Shown one piece after another: positions 24,522 to 36,482 of a stretch of DNA of 64,000 nucleotides. Under the pieces are notes generated by a model that made no database searches, had not been told where the DNA came from, and saw nothing but the letters and a program-made list of their open reading frames with translations. Location of the stretch: NCBI GenBank assembly GCA_019095985.1, contig CM032660.1:31700612-31764611 (forward strand), read 5' to 3'. Within the stretch, counting starts at the first letter, position 1. Every line of letters starts with the position of its first letter. Both the position numbers and the translations under genes were made by a program. The stretch is from Streblospio benedicti. Taxonomy: Eukaryota; Annelida; Polychaeta; Spionida; Spionidae.

Positions 24522-25434
24522 CATTAGTGGAATCTTTCTCCAAGTCTAAAGGGCTATATCACATAGGGATCGTTCACAATTTATGTCAGCTATTGGGGGG
24601 GGGGGTCATGAATGTCTGACGAAAGCTGACTGAAAGGGGGGGATGGGGTGTTCGACACTAGCTGATGACAGCTTTCAGCTTTCATCCCAGTTTTAAAGAC
24701 GATTGAGATATTTTACCAGTCAGAGATATTTTACCAGTCAGAGATATTCCAGATCATGCTTAACTATAATTTAACAAGTATAATTACCTCTAAAACAGTT
24801 GAAGACTGATATAATTTGTGAAAAGTAGAAGTGAAAGAATTTGGAAAATGCAGTAAGATAATATTTTGATTTATAGGACACATGACACAGTTTTATGCCT
24901 GCCAGTGTGCCAATTCTGGCCGTAGCCTAGAATGAACACTGGTACATTGAATATGGATAATAAACAATACCAAAATCTTTTCTCAGAAACATTAAAAGCA
25001 CATCTGCAGAAAACAAAACACAATTCACAGAATATTTGTAACAAATTATGGACAAAAATTAAATCGAAGGAAAAGAGCTATGAGCAAGTTATAAAAGACT
25101 TGAAAGCAAAAGTTGCATGCATGACCTCCGCCTCCTGCTCACTGCATCTGGCTTACATGGCTATTTGTTATATTATACAGCTGGCATGTTCACACAAGCA
25201 AATAAATGCTGACATCAGCTGGCGGTGGGGGGGTAGGGGGTGTCATCGAAAGCTGAGGGGGGGGGGGAGTGTCAAATATAGCCAAATTTTAGCTGACATA
25301 ATTTGTGAATGATCCCATATTGTGAATGATCCCATAGCCTCTGCCGGGACTAACCCTGGACCACTACCACTATAGTATCGGCAGAGGCTATGTGATATAG
25401 CCCTATAAACTTGGAGAAAGAATCCTCTAATGTC
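24522..25434. mobile_element. Palindromic tRNA-Leu foldback, copy 2, split by a MITE
   Basis: The outer arms are CATTAGTGGAATCTTTCTCC (24522) and its inverted partner ending CCTCTAATG (about 25432). Next comes GGGCTATATCACATA, which continues as ATAGCCTCTGCCGGG only after the 24566-25316 element. Here the palindrome is shorter than in the other two copies: most of the tRNA-like core is deleted, leaving CCTGGACCACTACCACTATA between the arms. Confidence 0.7.
24566..25316. mobile_element. MITE, family A, copy 2, ATA target duplication
   Basis: Ends are GGGATCGTTCACAATTTATG and CATAATTTGTGAATGATCCC. The target word ATA stands before (24563-24565) and after (25317-25319). A further 17 bp (25317-25333) repeats the terminal TTGTGAATGATCCC and is followed by ATA again. 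G-rich subterminal zones match copy 1, but the middle is unrelated to copy 1 and carries an A-rich open stretch from 24932. Confidence 0.75.
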
Positions 25435-25868
25435 ATGTACAATGGTGAGGAGGAACCAATCAAGAGACTTTAATCATGAGAACAGTTGCACATCTAATAG
25501 AAAAGTGTAAAATGTGTCCATACAATGTAGTCTGACAGCTGAATAGCCCTATTTCACTTCTCAATCACAAATTTCATTTTCAGTTATTATAACAGCAAAA
25601 TAAACTGCAAATTCTGTACAAAACGTTAATCCTGCTAAAGTCAACTTTAAAACAAGACTTATCTTTTCCAAGTCTTTGAAATTTCTATAATACATGTATA
25701 TATTGTGTAAGATGCTATTCACATTACAAATGCACTAACTTCACTTGAACTTATGCTCAAGAATTTTATATTACGAAAATATTTTTTCTATGGGACAATA
25801 TTTGACAAAAGTGTTGATTTTAAACTTTAATGAATTATTCTTGAATTTTTCTATTTATTATTTTCATA

Positions 25869-26383
25869 GACATTAGAGAACTCTGTCGCCTAGCATATAG
25901 GGCTATATGACATAGCCTCTGCCGGGACCCGAACCCTGGACCACTACCTATTCACCTAGCACTTACAACAGGTGCCCACTCGGCCATCCTGACACAACTG
26001 AAAGCTGTGTCATTCCAACTGAGGGTGTTAATGATCCTGTGTTATAGTACATGTAGCAGTGTTCACTGAAGTGTATCACACACATGTTGTCTATTGGTTA
26101 TACATAGTATATATATATTGGAATTAATTAATTAACCAATAGACAACATGTGTGTGATACACTTCAGTGAACACTGCTACATGTACTATCAGATAGGGTC
26201 ATTAACACCCTCAGTTGGAATGACACAGCTTTCAGTTGTGTCAGGATGACTGAGTGGGCTAATTAATGCTCCTGTCTTAAATGCTAGGTGAATAGGTGCC
26301 ACAGTGGTAGTGGTCCAGGGTTCGAGTCCCGGCAGAGGCTATGTGATAAAGCGCTATATGCTTGGCGAGAGTTCTCTAATGTC
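25869..26383. mobile_element. Palindromic tRNA-Leu foldback, copy 3 (longest)
   Basis: This is an inverted repeat of about 515 bp centred near 26120. Outer arms are the tRNA-like units (minus strand at 25915-26000, plus strand at 26240-26339). Inner arms are unique sequence, with CAGTGTTCACTGAAGTGTAT matching inverted at about 26160. The central loop is an AT microsatellite (ATATATATAT). The right arm continues outward into AACCAAGTCCATTAATTCC followed by another AT run, as also seen after copy 1. Confidence 0.8.
26240..26339 (+). repeat. tRNA-Leu-like segment inside foldback
   Basis: It begins GTCAGGATGACTGAGTGGGC (A-box with changes), has a CTTAAAT loop, a long variable region and a perfect B-box GGTTCGAGTCC. 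The acceptor halves do not pair, so it is a repeat head, not a functional tRNA. Confidence 0.6.
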
Positions 26384-28527
26384 TATATTTGCAACCAAGT
26401 CCATTAATTCCAATATATATATATATATACTATGTATATTATTTTCATGTTCAGAAATAGTTAATAGTGTTAGTCCATATTGTCAGTATTCAATATTTTG
26501 ATATCTGCATCATAACGAAATGGACGATTGTTAAAAAGAAATGTAATGATATAGTGAATACTAATACATCTGTAACTAAAGAATTGTTCAGTAGTAACAT
26601 AACCTCTCTTTGGCGTACTGGAGACCAGTGATGGAAGGACCAGATTTTCACAAAGTTAACTGAAGGACGAGGTATTTTTATGAACTCAAAGCTTTAACCG
26701 TCATTTGATGACATAAATTTCTTTTTATTTCAAAATGTTTATCTGAACAAAAACTTGCACATGTCGTACAAAAATAGAATGAAATGGTTCTATGTTGAAG
26801 CATTTAGTAATAAAAATGTTTTTATTATAAGTATATTGATGTTTTATGAACCTTGTCATCTTATACCATATATTTATGACTTATGAAATGGGGCTATAAT
26901 GATAGACCCAACACAAGTAAGGAAAGGTGTAAATGGTGGAGTAGGCCTACATATTGGCATGAACAGGGGAAAATATCTACATAAATGATTATTGTTATTT
27001 TACTCTCTATTGTGAGCTATTAGTCTGAAATTCAACATTATTTAAATGGTGAAATTTGTAATGTAACAATGTAAGATGGTTGTATGTTATGTGTACCGGT
27101 ATTCAATTTTAAAAAGGAATAACTTTAACATTTATAGAAATATATGTATATAATTTATGAATAAAAGTGATACGAAATGAAACTTGTCTTATGTGGAGAG
27201 TATAGGCACCAGGCAATATTGTAGCAACAAGTACAAGTAAATGGAAATGCACACATTATTAGGTGACAGCAACAAGCATATCATTTGTTTTCCCATTCAC
27301 TGGTGAAATAAAGTTGCCAGTTGCCCTCTACTTTCTATTGATTATTTAACTAATGTGGCCCTTGTGACCAGTCCAGTCTTAGTTAAAGTACCTCTATTAT
27401 GATGTTTCATAGTGAAAATGGTGGTGTGTGAACTAATGTATTATCCCTGTGGTCATCATTTGAAGCTTGTAACATAACCTGCTGGCCCCAATAACGCATT
27501 TATATGCTGTTGGAAACCTTCCATTGTCATGATCAAGTGGGGGCAATCTGCGGCAAATCTTCATGAGGTGCAGTGGGTTCCAAATTTTTAGTGCTGTGGC
27601 TCAAAAATTCTGAAAACCTGACATGAGATGTGTTTAGCAAGATTCAAGCCAAGATCCTGACTATAGAATTTTTGAAAAATCATACCTCGGATCATACCCT
27701 TAATTACTATCTAAATATATTGAGGTAGATATGTTATATATAGAGAGAGAAATTCATGATGGGCACCAAGGTGGGTGCTAGAGTATTTTTGACTATATCA
27801 TAAGCTATTAGGTCTAATCCTATATTCATATTTAGATACTCTAAGAGTAGGTTTTGCAGTTAGGGTATTCAACGAAATCAAAAACACACTGATTTGAATT
27901 TTAATTAACAAATTAGAATATATAATAACAAATAACTAACATCCCCACTTCCCCTTTCCTAACTACACCCTTTACCCCCATCCTAGCTGACTAACATCAC
28001 CACCACCCCTCCGTCTTCGCTGACTAACACCCCCACCCCCCACCCCCACCTGTTTCCCCTTCCTAGCTGACTAGCAGTTCCCTCTCTCCTCTCCTCTGTT
28101 CCCTTCCTAGCTGTTGTGCATTAGAATAAGGAATGTGTAACATACAAACACAAGGGCAGACAAGAGGGACTGCGTAACCTTCGCCAGAATTTGTTTAATG
28201 TGATATACTCAGCTTCACGCCATATTCTATTGTATATAATTGTTTTTGTTTTTTCATATGTATCAAACTTCGCGTATTTTCCATGTAGATATTGAAAGTA
28301 GATGTTAGATGAATTAATGTATGATAAAGAGTGTGTGTTGACTGTTGGCTGTGTCTACGTGCGCTCCGGGGCCACCCAGCAAATCAAGTGCAACCTTTAA
28401 TCACATGAGATTTATTCAATATTAATCTCAGTATCTGGCATTGACATTTATACAGCATATAGAATTATATGTTTGTTATGTTGATGTACGAAGACACCGG
28501 AGACAATATCAATGAAGCTTTTTCACT
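26384..28527. other. Intergenic; pyrimidine-rich tract
   Basis: No gene is supported. At about 27940-28115 a C/T-rich tract contains several spaced copies of TAGCTGACTAAC-like words between CCCCAC runs, an irregular minisatellite. AATAAA occurs at about 27162 in a plus-strand context and could be a late polyadenylation signal of the ankyrin gene. Confidence 0.4.
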
Positions 28528-28791
28528 ATTCACCACCTTAGAAAAGCCTCGCGTTTAGATGCGCACCTGCTTTAATACATGTATACATGTAATTATTGTA
28601 TCCAACGGATGTAAATCAAACTGCAATTTATATACATTACATGGTCTCCAAAGTAAATTTCGTGTTCGGATGCTAGTGCTTTTATAATCATTTAATTGAC
28701 AAAGTTATTGCTAAAATTGCACATTTAACTCATTTGAAACAAACATTCAATGAGTATAGATGGGGTGCGCGTCGCCTCCAAGGTGGTGAAT
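28528..28791. mobile_element. Short TIR element (MITE)
   Basis: ATTCACCACCTT at the left and AAGGTGGTGAAT at the right are inverted partners. Weaker pairing continues inward (GCCTCGCGT against GCGCGTCGCC), and ACT flanks both ends. The element is 264 bp without coding capacity. I do not recognise the family. Confidence 0.5.
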
Positions 28792-29802
28792 ACTGCCAAC
28801 ATCCACCCATGTATAGTCAGTCGTGAAATCATTATGGGAGTATAATAATATAATCAGTTTTTAGTGTTATTATGGGTTAAATTTCCCCACAACATTTTAA
28901 AAATAATTCTCAACACAATTGCATACGTATATTTTAAGATTCACAGTCATTCTTATGGAGATTGTTGCAATAGCGGTCTGTATGATGCATCCACTAGACG
29001 AGAGCTGTTCTACGGGGGCGGCGGCATATTGACACATATTGCTGGTATATAGTGTATTGGCTATTATTCCGGTAAATCTTCATTCACAAACTAGCTAGCT
29101 CTCTTTGCCAACTGTATTTGATTAGTGTCACTCTGGGTGATCAAATCATGGTATGCCGACTGTGCTTCTCAGAACTACAAACCCCATTCTCGTGGCAGTA
29201 TATTTGCGATACATAAATGTTCAAAGGCTTATTGATATATTATTTACTTATATGCGCGCAATAGCAATGATATTTATGAACAAAACTGTCAAGCATGTTA
29301 AGTAGAGGTTGTGTGCTACAACAACATGGGCAAGTGTGGTTCCGCCTGTCGTCTGGTGCACAGCGACTCGCGACATAACGGGCTCTCTCCTAGGTCCACG
29401 GCGGGTGAGTCGATGACTCGCAGTTTGTGACGAAAATATGACACATACGCATCAAAACATTAAAAAAAACAGTGCATAATATCCACAATGCTACACAAAT
29501 GCAACACAATGCAACAGTTTTTGCGCCTGTATAGGCGCGCCCAAGGTTCGTCCAGGTGGCTGGACGGCGCCACACGGCAAACAGACTGTCCAGCTCAACC
29601 ATCTTTCTTTATATCCTCCACATTGGTATAACTCATTGCTGACCTTCTAAAGTAGTTAAAGGGTTATTCATCTATTAGTTACTGCTTTTGCATGGTTAAA
29701 AATGATAAAGTTTTCACTGCATTATTTCTTTGATGTTGGTATTATTTCAATTTTATACGGCATATGGATATCGTTTGACTGTTCCACTTTCGGCAGCCAC
29801 GA

Positions 29803-31492
29803 TCAATCCTCCCAGCCGTTATCCTTGATCATGTGAGCTAATTCTATTATGTATTTGCCCTCTTTATATTTCTGGCTTGACTCAAAAGCGTGTTCCTGAA
29901 AGTAAAATCGCACAGAGGTAAGAATAGCATGATTGAACTGCAGGATTAAGTGTTTTACATACATGTTAGCACACACACCCGCAAATACACATTAAAAGGC
30001 AAACACATCTATAGTACACCGGTGCCTGATAAAAGATGATACTGAGTTGGCTGCTGTCAGAGGACCTCATGCCTAGGAGGCTACGAGGTATAGGGTGACG
30101 GACAGTTTTAAGTGCACCGCCAATTAAAGGTTCAAAGCAATCAATTTAATGTCAGGATGAAACTTACTTTTTGAAGATCACGTTAGCAAAGTTATAAAAT
30201 TTCACGGGGGAGCCTTAATAACAGTGCTCATGTCATTCAATGCCCACAATCTTAGCCCGAAACTCCAAAACCCCAAGCGGGTCTGACACGCACAGGCTTT
30301 ACTGCGAGGAGCAGCACAGCGTGCACGTGTTAAAATGATGGCGTATTGATCATCACTGAAAAACCGGCTGCAACCTCTGGTTGAGACTCATAAACAGTAC
30401 GATTTGTGAGGAAGCCTAATGCAATAAATATGACTAACGTCCATCTAAACTACCCATTATCTTTGATGTTGACAACATTGTATTTATTAAGTTTTTTTTA
30501 TAGATCTAGTAAGATTAATACATGTATTCACAGGAACTGATTCAATGTAGTAGCTGTGTGCCTCTATTTAGGAATGCCGGCATGGTTCAATGCTGCCCGT
30601 CAATTCCTCACGCACCACCGGGACTACTCACGTATTTCCAGCCGAGCGTGGTTTTGCAGCACTCGCAGAAGATGTCGGCTACGGCGTGCAGCCCGGTGAG
30701 CAGCACGCGCTCCTCGGCCGGCCCGCACCCCACGTTCACGCTGAAACAGCCACACCGCAGGAAACACGCATGAAAATGAGATTAATGTTCGTATTTCTTT
30801 TCTCTTTCGGTCAGTGGTTGGTACCATGTGTGTAAATCCCCTTAAGTAAAAGATAATATAAACTGGTGACCACGGGCAGACACCCGAAGCCATTTCTAGA
30901 TAAGCCAAACCTAACAAGTTAAGTTTTTTCAAAAGTGAATGATGAATGGGTATGTACTTACACCGAGTTAAACAAATAGGCACGGCCCTGGCTCCCTTGG
31001 AAAGACTGAAGGAATAAGAGGGTAGACATTAGCCCCATAAACAGGCTTATTGACTGCTGCAAAAGTACTTTTGAGAATGTTAAATTCAATATAAAATCGG
31101 TTGGGCGTATACACGCATCGGTCGACATATTAGACCATTAGTTTATGCAAGGCAAGTGCCCTGTTGTGTAAACTCATTTAATTAAATTAATATCCACGGG
31201 TGTCTTGTGGGACGTGATTGTGAAATTGACCTTTCAACCACAAACGTGTTTTGAGGCAATCACGAGCCCGCACCAGCGTACACGCGGGCGTTGTGTATAT
31301 CAGTGTCGTTTTATTGTTCGCGGTCCTGTAATCAAGGACAGGATTTCCCCCACAGCGATGTTTTTACTGAGAGGTGGGTGTCGTTACCTTGGAGATGAGC
31401 TCGTCGTGGTTGGCGAGGTGCGCGCGGCAGTGCACGCACGAGTACGTGCGGTGACACTTGCTAGGCAGGTACGCTTGGAACGTCTTCACCAT
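29803..31492 (-). CDS. YPEL: Yippee-like zinc-binding protein, complete, 4 exons
   Basis: Exons in coding order: 31492-31388, 31005-30962, 30740-30632, 29895-29803, all with GT..AG introns and matching phases. The 116-residue product starts [20 protein letters not shown] and ends DNGWED. It carries the Yippee signature exactly: Cys19-x2-Cys22, then 52 residues, then Cys75-x2-Cys78, which bind zinc. Characteristic words are [35 protein letters not shown] and [11 protein letters not shown]. Length fits the YPEL1-4 group (about 119 residues). Vertebrate members localise to nucleus and centrosome or spindle structures; the biochemical role is poorly known. Oddities: an extra Cys at 77 (family usually Asn), a Lys insert giving LPSKCH, and a two-residue ED end. 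The frame stays open upstream of this ATG (see the 31493-31621 entry). Confidence 0.95.
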
Positions 31493-31621
31493 CCTGGCGC
31501 CGGGCGTGCTGGGCGGAGACCCCGCCGCAGCAGCCGCCGCGTCCCCGCCGGCAGCAGCCGCGTCCCCCGAGCCGCTCGCGCCGCCGAGGCTCAGGCCGCC
31601 GCCACCGCCTTGTGACGTCAT
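31493..31621 (-). other. Open upstream extension of YPEL: 5' UTR or alternative N-terminus
   Basis: The YPEL frame stays open for 43 codons before the chosen ATG, back to ATG codons at 31621 and 31627. It would add MTSQGGGGG, an Ala/Gly-rich run and SPPSTPGAR. Family members begin close to MVK...KTFQAYL, so I take 31492 as the start. The extension is CG-rich and may simply be untranslated leader in a CpG-island promoter. Confidence 0.5.
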
Positions 31622-32510
31622 AAACAACTAATCACGTGACGCCGCCTCCTCCCAACAGTCATTTATCGGTGGCCAGCCTCCAGGCTGCCGCTGGCGCGTG
31701 TCGTGTTCACCAGGTTATCGCGGCGGCATCACCAACCACACCACCAGTCAGTCGGCAGCAGCGGCAGCTGGAAGGAAGAGGGCGATTAATTAATCTTTTC
31801 ACATTGTTGTCTAGACCAAAGCATGTTGTTATGCTATAGATGATATCGGCACTATACCACCCCACCCCCACTCCAAACATACATCACACAGAACACTTGA
31901 GTTATAATTAATAGTACACTGAAATTTCTGTAGATGCCAACATCTCATTGGATTGAGTAACAATCTACTAAGTTGTCATAAACGCACGTTCTCCTTCAAC
32001 ATCTTGCAGACCTGCCTCGTATTTCTTGTAGGCTACGTTCCTACCCGCTACCAAGTATTTGAGCTAACATTGCATTAGATCACGAAATGTCCCGACCACT
32101 CATTTATTACAAATATATTCACACAGTTATCCGCAATCAGCTGTGGCATTGCCCATTACATTTTCGTACCTTTGAAATAGATTTATTTCAGTACACTTCT
32201 CTACTACAATACAAGCAAAACTGCAGAGTTAACCCCACGGCATGACGTGTGCTCAGCCAATATGTGACCACAGCGGCGCTAGATTTCCGGCAATGCCCAA
32301 ATCTCTAGTGCGACTGCGGGTGACATCGGCTTCCACACACACGACGATAGCAAGAGTTGGTGCTAAGCCGCACGGTCGTCGTCTCGGCAGCTGTGAAGGA
32401 AATGCCAGTGACCGGGCGATCAGGTTCTTGGCGGCGGCGGCGGCCGGGTCAGCGACCTGCGGGCGGCGGCGGCGGCGGGCAGCGACCCGGGGCGTGTAGA
32501 TTGTGCTCTG
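31500..32510. promoter_or_regulatory. CG-rich island(s) upstream of YPEL
   Basis: Two CG-dense patches stand out from AT-rich surroundings: about 31400-31780 and about 32380-32500 (GGCGGCGGCGG-type runs). They lie at and just upstream of the YPEL first coding exon, so they are the likely promoter and possible non-coding first exon. No TATA box is evident. Confidence 0.5.
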
Positions 32511-34524
32511 CTGCCATGTTTCTTTACACCATTCTCATGTGTGTTGTGCAGTTTTATCCTATGAACCCCAAAATAGAAATCTGCACCCATTGCTCAATAG
32601 CAGTAGTGTTGTGCTTTGCGTATGTTATTTAGAGCCGCGGACACTGCAACCCACCGTAACGGGCGAGAATCGACGGGATGCTTCAAAGTGTATCCTTGTT
32701 TCATAAATCATCTAGCACACTATAGGTATGACTCGTGCAGGCCACTATTGTAATAATGCCAATCAGCCATTCGCCATATCACTACATCTGTCGGGGTGCG
32801 TGTGATGCCGTGTGGGCTGATTACGTATCCGTGTGTGGCACGATCCGGCACACATGCTGCCGTATCCAAGTGGCAGCTGTTATTATGTGCAGCTGTCAAG
32901 GGAGTGCGTGCGGCGGCGGCACGGAGCTATTTTTAGACAAACAAAGAGGGGTTGGTGTTGACAAAAGGACTCGTTAAGGCTTTGGGCAACAACGCAAGAG
33001 GTACGGGTGATTAATGACGAAAACACATGAAAAGGCAACATACGAACACAAACACAGCATATGTTTAACACAATCAGCTCGACGTAACCAGCATCAGAGT
33101 TGTTAACTAATTATATGCATGGGATACTCACACAACGAAATCTAGTCCACATACACAAAAATCAATTACTATGTATAATGCAGTCAGCAATTGTGTTTAT
33201 CCATCGTGAGAACACACGGTTACAGTTCTGCACGTTGCTTAAATCATAGCTTTTCCTGCCAAAAGAACACATTTTGTTGTGACGTTATATTCAATGAGCA
33301 TGTAAACAGGGTTTTAAAACACAGGTGAGCGGCCGAGCAGCTACTACAGCTACTCACGGAAATCAATAGCACTGAGCAGCCCGTGCTGCTGCTATGTGTG
33401 GCTGCCGCCGCCGCCGCTGTGCCACAGCTGACACACCTCGGCTCCATGGGAGGGTTAAATCAACATAATGGCCTCCACCAGCCAGCCAGCCAACCAGCCA
33501 GCCAGCCAGCCTGTGTGTCCAACTGTCTATCTAGCTGTCTGTCACATACGTGTACCGCGAAAAGGGGAGTCTGACTGTACTAACAGGACTCAACGTTGAA
33601 GGGGGTCATATTTCAGGGAAGTGGGTTGGGTTGGAGGGGGTGATCACGATGTGTATAGTGTTCAATGCAAGTGCACCACTAATTAGAAGCACGCCTATAT
33701 TAATTGAAAATTTAGTCTCAAGACGTGTGTTTTAGTGCTGCAGGAGATACACAGGTCAGCACAAGCCGAGTGGTTTGAAGTGATTGGTTGAAGAAAGTCT
33801 ATTAAAAAAAAACAAAAAAACAATAGGAATACTATCCTGCGCCCCCCCCCCCCACACACACACTGACACACTGCCATACAGGAGAAATCCCACATTCTTC
33901 TTGTTTTGTCTTCTTTTCCACATCCCTCGGTTTTTTTTCCCACATTCCACTTTTTTTTATATCCCACATCCACAGACAGCACGCAGTCCATATTTGACAT
34001 AATTTCTTCATTTATATAGTTCGCTTTTTGTGTGCTTGTTTTTCTCTAGTTTTTATTTTTATTTTTCTCTATTTTTATGGATAGGCTGCCACTACGGGTA
34101 CGGGCTCCCGTATCTTTAATGAATCCATTATACGTGACTTTTGTCCATATTTTTAATATAACTGCTTGTAGTCTTGATTTGAAAATATAAACAACATCTT
34201 TACATTTAACAAAATTATGAAATAAATGTTGCTATGTAAAATACTATTATAATAGATGAAATCAATATTGGCTTGTACATGATTGTATTTGTTGATTGCA
34301 ATTGATCACAATAAAAACTTTGTGGGCATTTATCATAAACATGCATGTGTACTAGGGTATTAACCCTATATTTAAAGAAAATATACATTGATGCAGTCTA
34401 TGGAATATGCAGTTAATCAAATGAGTTTGGTATTTGAAATCTGTAGCTAATGAAATGAAATATTGTGGACAGAAACATTGCAATATTTTTAATGCAAATG
34501 GGATGAATGAATTCAAAGTATATT
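32511..34524. other. Intergenic, low-complexity patches
   Basis: No gene is supported. There is a CAGC/CAAC minisatellite at 33478-33513 (CAGCCAGCCAGCC words), a C-run followed by CA repeats near 33842-33862, and T-rich tracts. Short open stretches here have no recognisable motif. Confidence 0.4.
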
Positions 34525-35499
34525 TACAAAGTTCATCTTTACACAACACAATAAAATATCACATTGATTGACAGTTTCAACAACTACTGTTGCCTTTTTT
34601 TAAATTTCTCACCACTTTGCCGTTCATTCTCGATTCTGATTGGTTAAGAGCCGTGAGGGGTAGTTGTATCTCACTACATTGTCGAGGTGATTTCACTACT
34701 TTGTGAATGGGCCGAATTACTAAAATAAATTTTATCATATTATTGCTCCCCAATCGGATGCAGGCATTGCTTACTACGACGGACTTTTTGTACTGTACAG
34801 TTTTAATTTATGTTTATAAAAGAAAACATACATCAGACTTTGCGCAATATTTTCATTTACAATTATAAGCCTATAGCTTAATACAGTATCACATACCAGT
34901 AAATAGAGTATGTAAGCATAAAATATAACAATATAAATCACTTCTGACACCAAACAAACTGCGTTAATGTGTTGTGTACACACTAAACATAACGTCCTCA
35001 TCTGACTTCAGTTCTGACAGGTGTTTCACGATGCGTAACGTATATTCCATTATCATAAGGATTTGCAGTGTGTACAAATAAATCTTTAATAAGATTTATG
35101 ATACATATAATTAAAAAATAAATATATTGCGTAATTAAGGTGTAATTAATGTAAAGTTTTCTTACTAAAATATCTTGTAAATCTTATCGTCTGTTTTTCA
35201 TTCGTCCACTGGGAAGATCTGTCTATCATTAGTTTGTAAACACTGTAAAGCATAAAACAGCCACTAATCCTCTACAGCCAGTGTATGAGTGGCGGTTTTA
35301 CTCCTTGTAGTAAGTAGCCTGCTGGCCTAGATGTGCCACGCTCTGTAAAACGCTCAAACATTACATTGCATTGTCATCTTTTTTCTACTGTGGACAGTTG
35401 TGATTTGATGGTCACACTGTCTTTTAACGCCTATTCCACCATTTTAATGATTTGCAGTGTGTACAAATAATTCTTTATTAAGATGTATGTTACATATGA

Positions 35500-36007
35500 T
35501 TGAAAAATAAACATATTGTGTAATTAAGGTAAAATGTGTTTACTAATAATTGTGATTTGTGGAGCTATTTTCAATCACCTGTTTCATGGTTATGAGGCTG
35601 TCCCATGTTAATGTTTACAAAAATGATGCACGGCTAATGGTTTTTATTTAAAAATCACGATAAGTGGTGAGAAAAAGGACAATGGTATGTTCTAGTGTTG
35701 AGATCACGCTATCTCTGCATTTGAGTTGTCTTTGTCTGGTACAAGTGAGTTCGCTGGCGCTCACTTGTGCAGACAAAGACAACTCAAGTGCAGAGATAGC
35801 GTGATCTCAACACTAGAACATACCATTGTCCTTTTGTTCACCACTTCTACACTGATTTTTAAAATAAAAATGGATTAGTGGAATCATTTTTTAAACATTA
35901 ACATGCGACAGCCTTCATAAACCATGAAAAACAATGATAGAAAATAGCTCCACAAATCACAATTATTAGTAAACACATTTTTTTTACACAATATGTTTAT
36001 TTTTCAA
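35500..36007. mobile_element. Nested palindromic MITE-like element
   Basis: This is an approximately 500-bp inverted repeat centred near 35747. The inner arms (GACAATGGTATGTTCTAGTG ... TTGAGTTGTCTTTGTC) are nearly identical; the outer arms, down to TGAAAAATAAACATATTGTG, are more diverged. The loop is only about 20 bases. A partial direct duplication of its left flank (TTTGCAGTGTGTACAAATAA) stands at about 35063 and 35452. Confidence 0.7.
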
Positions 36008-36176
36008 GGGGCAATGCCTGCATCCGATTGGGGAGCAATAATATGATAAAATTTATTTTAGTAATTCGGCCCATTCACAAAGTAGTGAGATCACCTCGAC
36101 AATGTAGTGAGATACAACTACCCCTCACGGCTCTTAACCAATCAGAATCGAGAATGAACGGCAAAGTGGTGAGAAA

Positions 36177-36482
36177 GGTCAATCTGCATGACTTCCGATA
36201 CTGAAAATCGGATCATACACATGAGAGAGTTGAAACCCCCCTCGTCCCTGTTCATGACCTGTTCATGACCTGTCTCTGTCCTCGTATCTTGATCGCTTCC
36301 TTGATGTTTCTTATCCTCCAGTCACTTTCTCGGACTTCCTCCCAGTCAATCTCATGATTATTCTGCTTAGCATGATCTGTAATTGCACTCTTGTGGATCT
36401 GGGTGAGGGATTCTTTTCCTGCTTTCAACTCTCTCATGTGTATGACCCGATTTTCAGTATCAGAAGCCGTGCAGATTGACCT
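36177..36482 (-). pseudogene. Fragment of a retroelement GIY-YIG-type C-terminus (Penelope-like)
   Basis: On the minus strand the frame includes HKSAITDHAKQNNHEIDWEE and DWRIRNIKEAIKIRGQ. The pattern S-A-x-x-D-H-x-x-x-x-N-H-x-I-D-W followed by R-x-x-K-E-A-I-x-I-R is typical of the endonuclease end of Penelope-like elements. Only this short end remains. The piece is bounded by its own inverted arms of about 57 bp (GGTCAATCTGCATGAC...), and it interrupts the right arm of the foldback. Confidence 0.5.
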
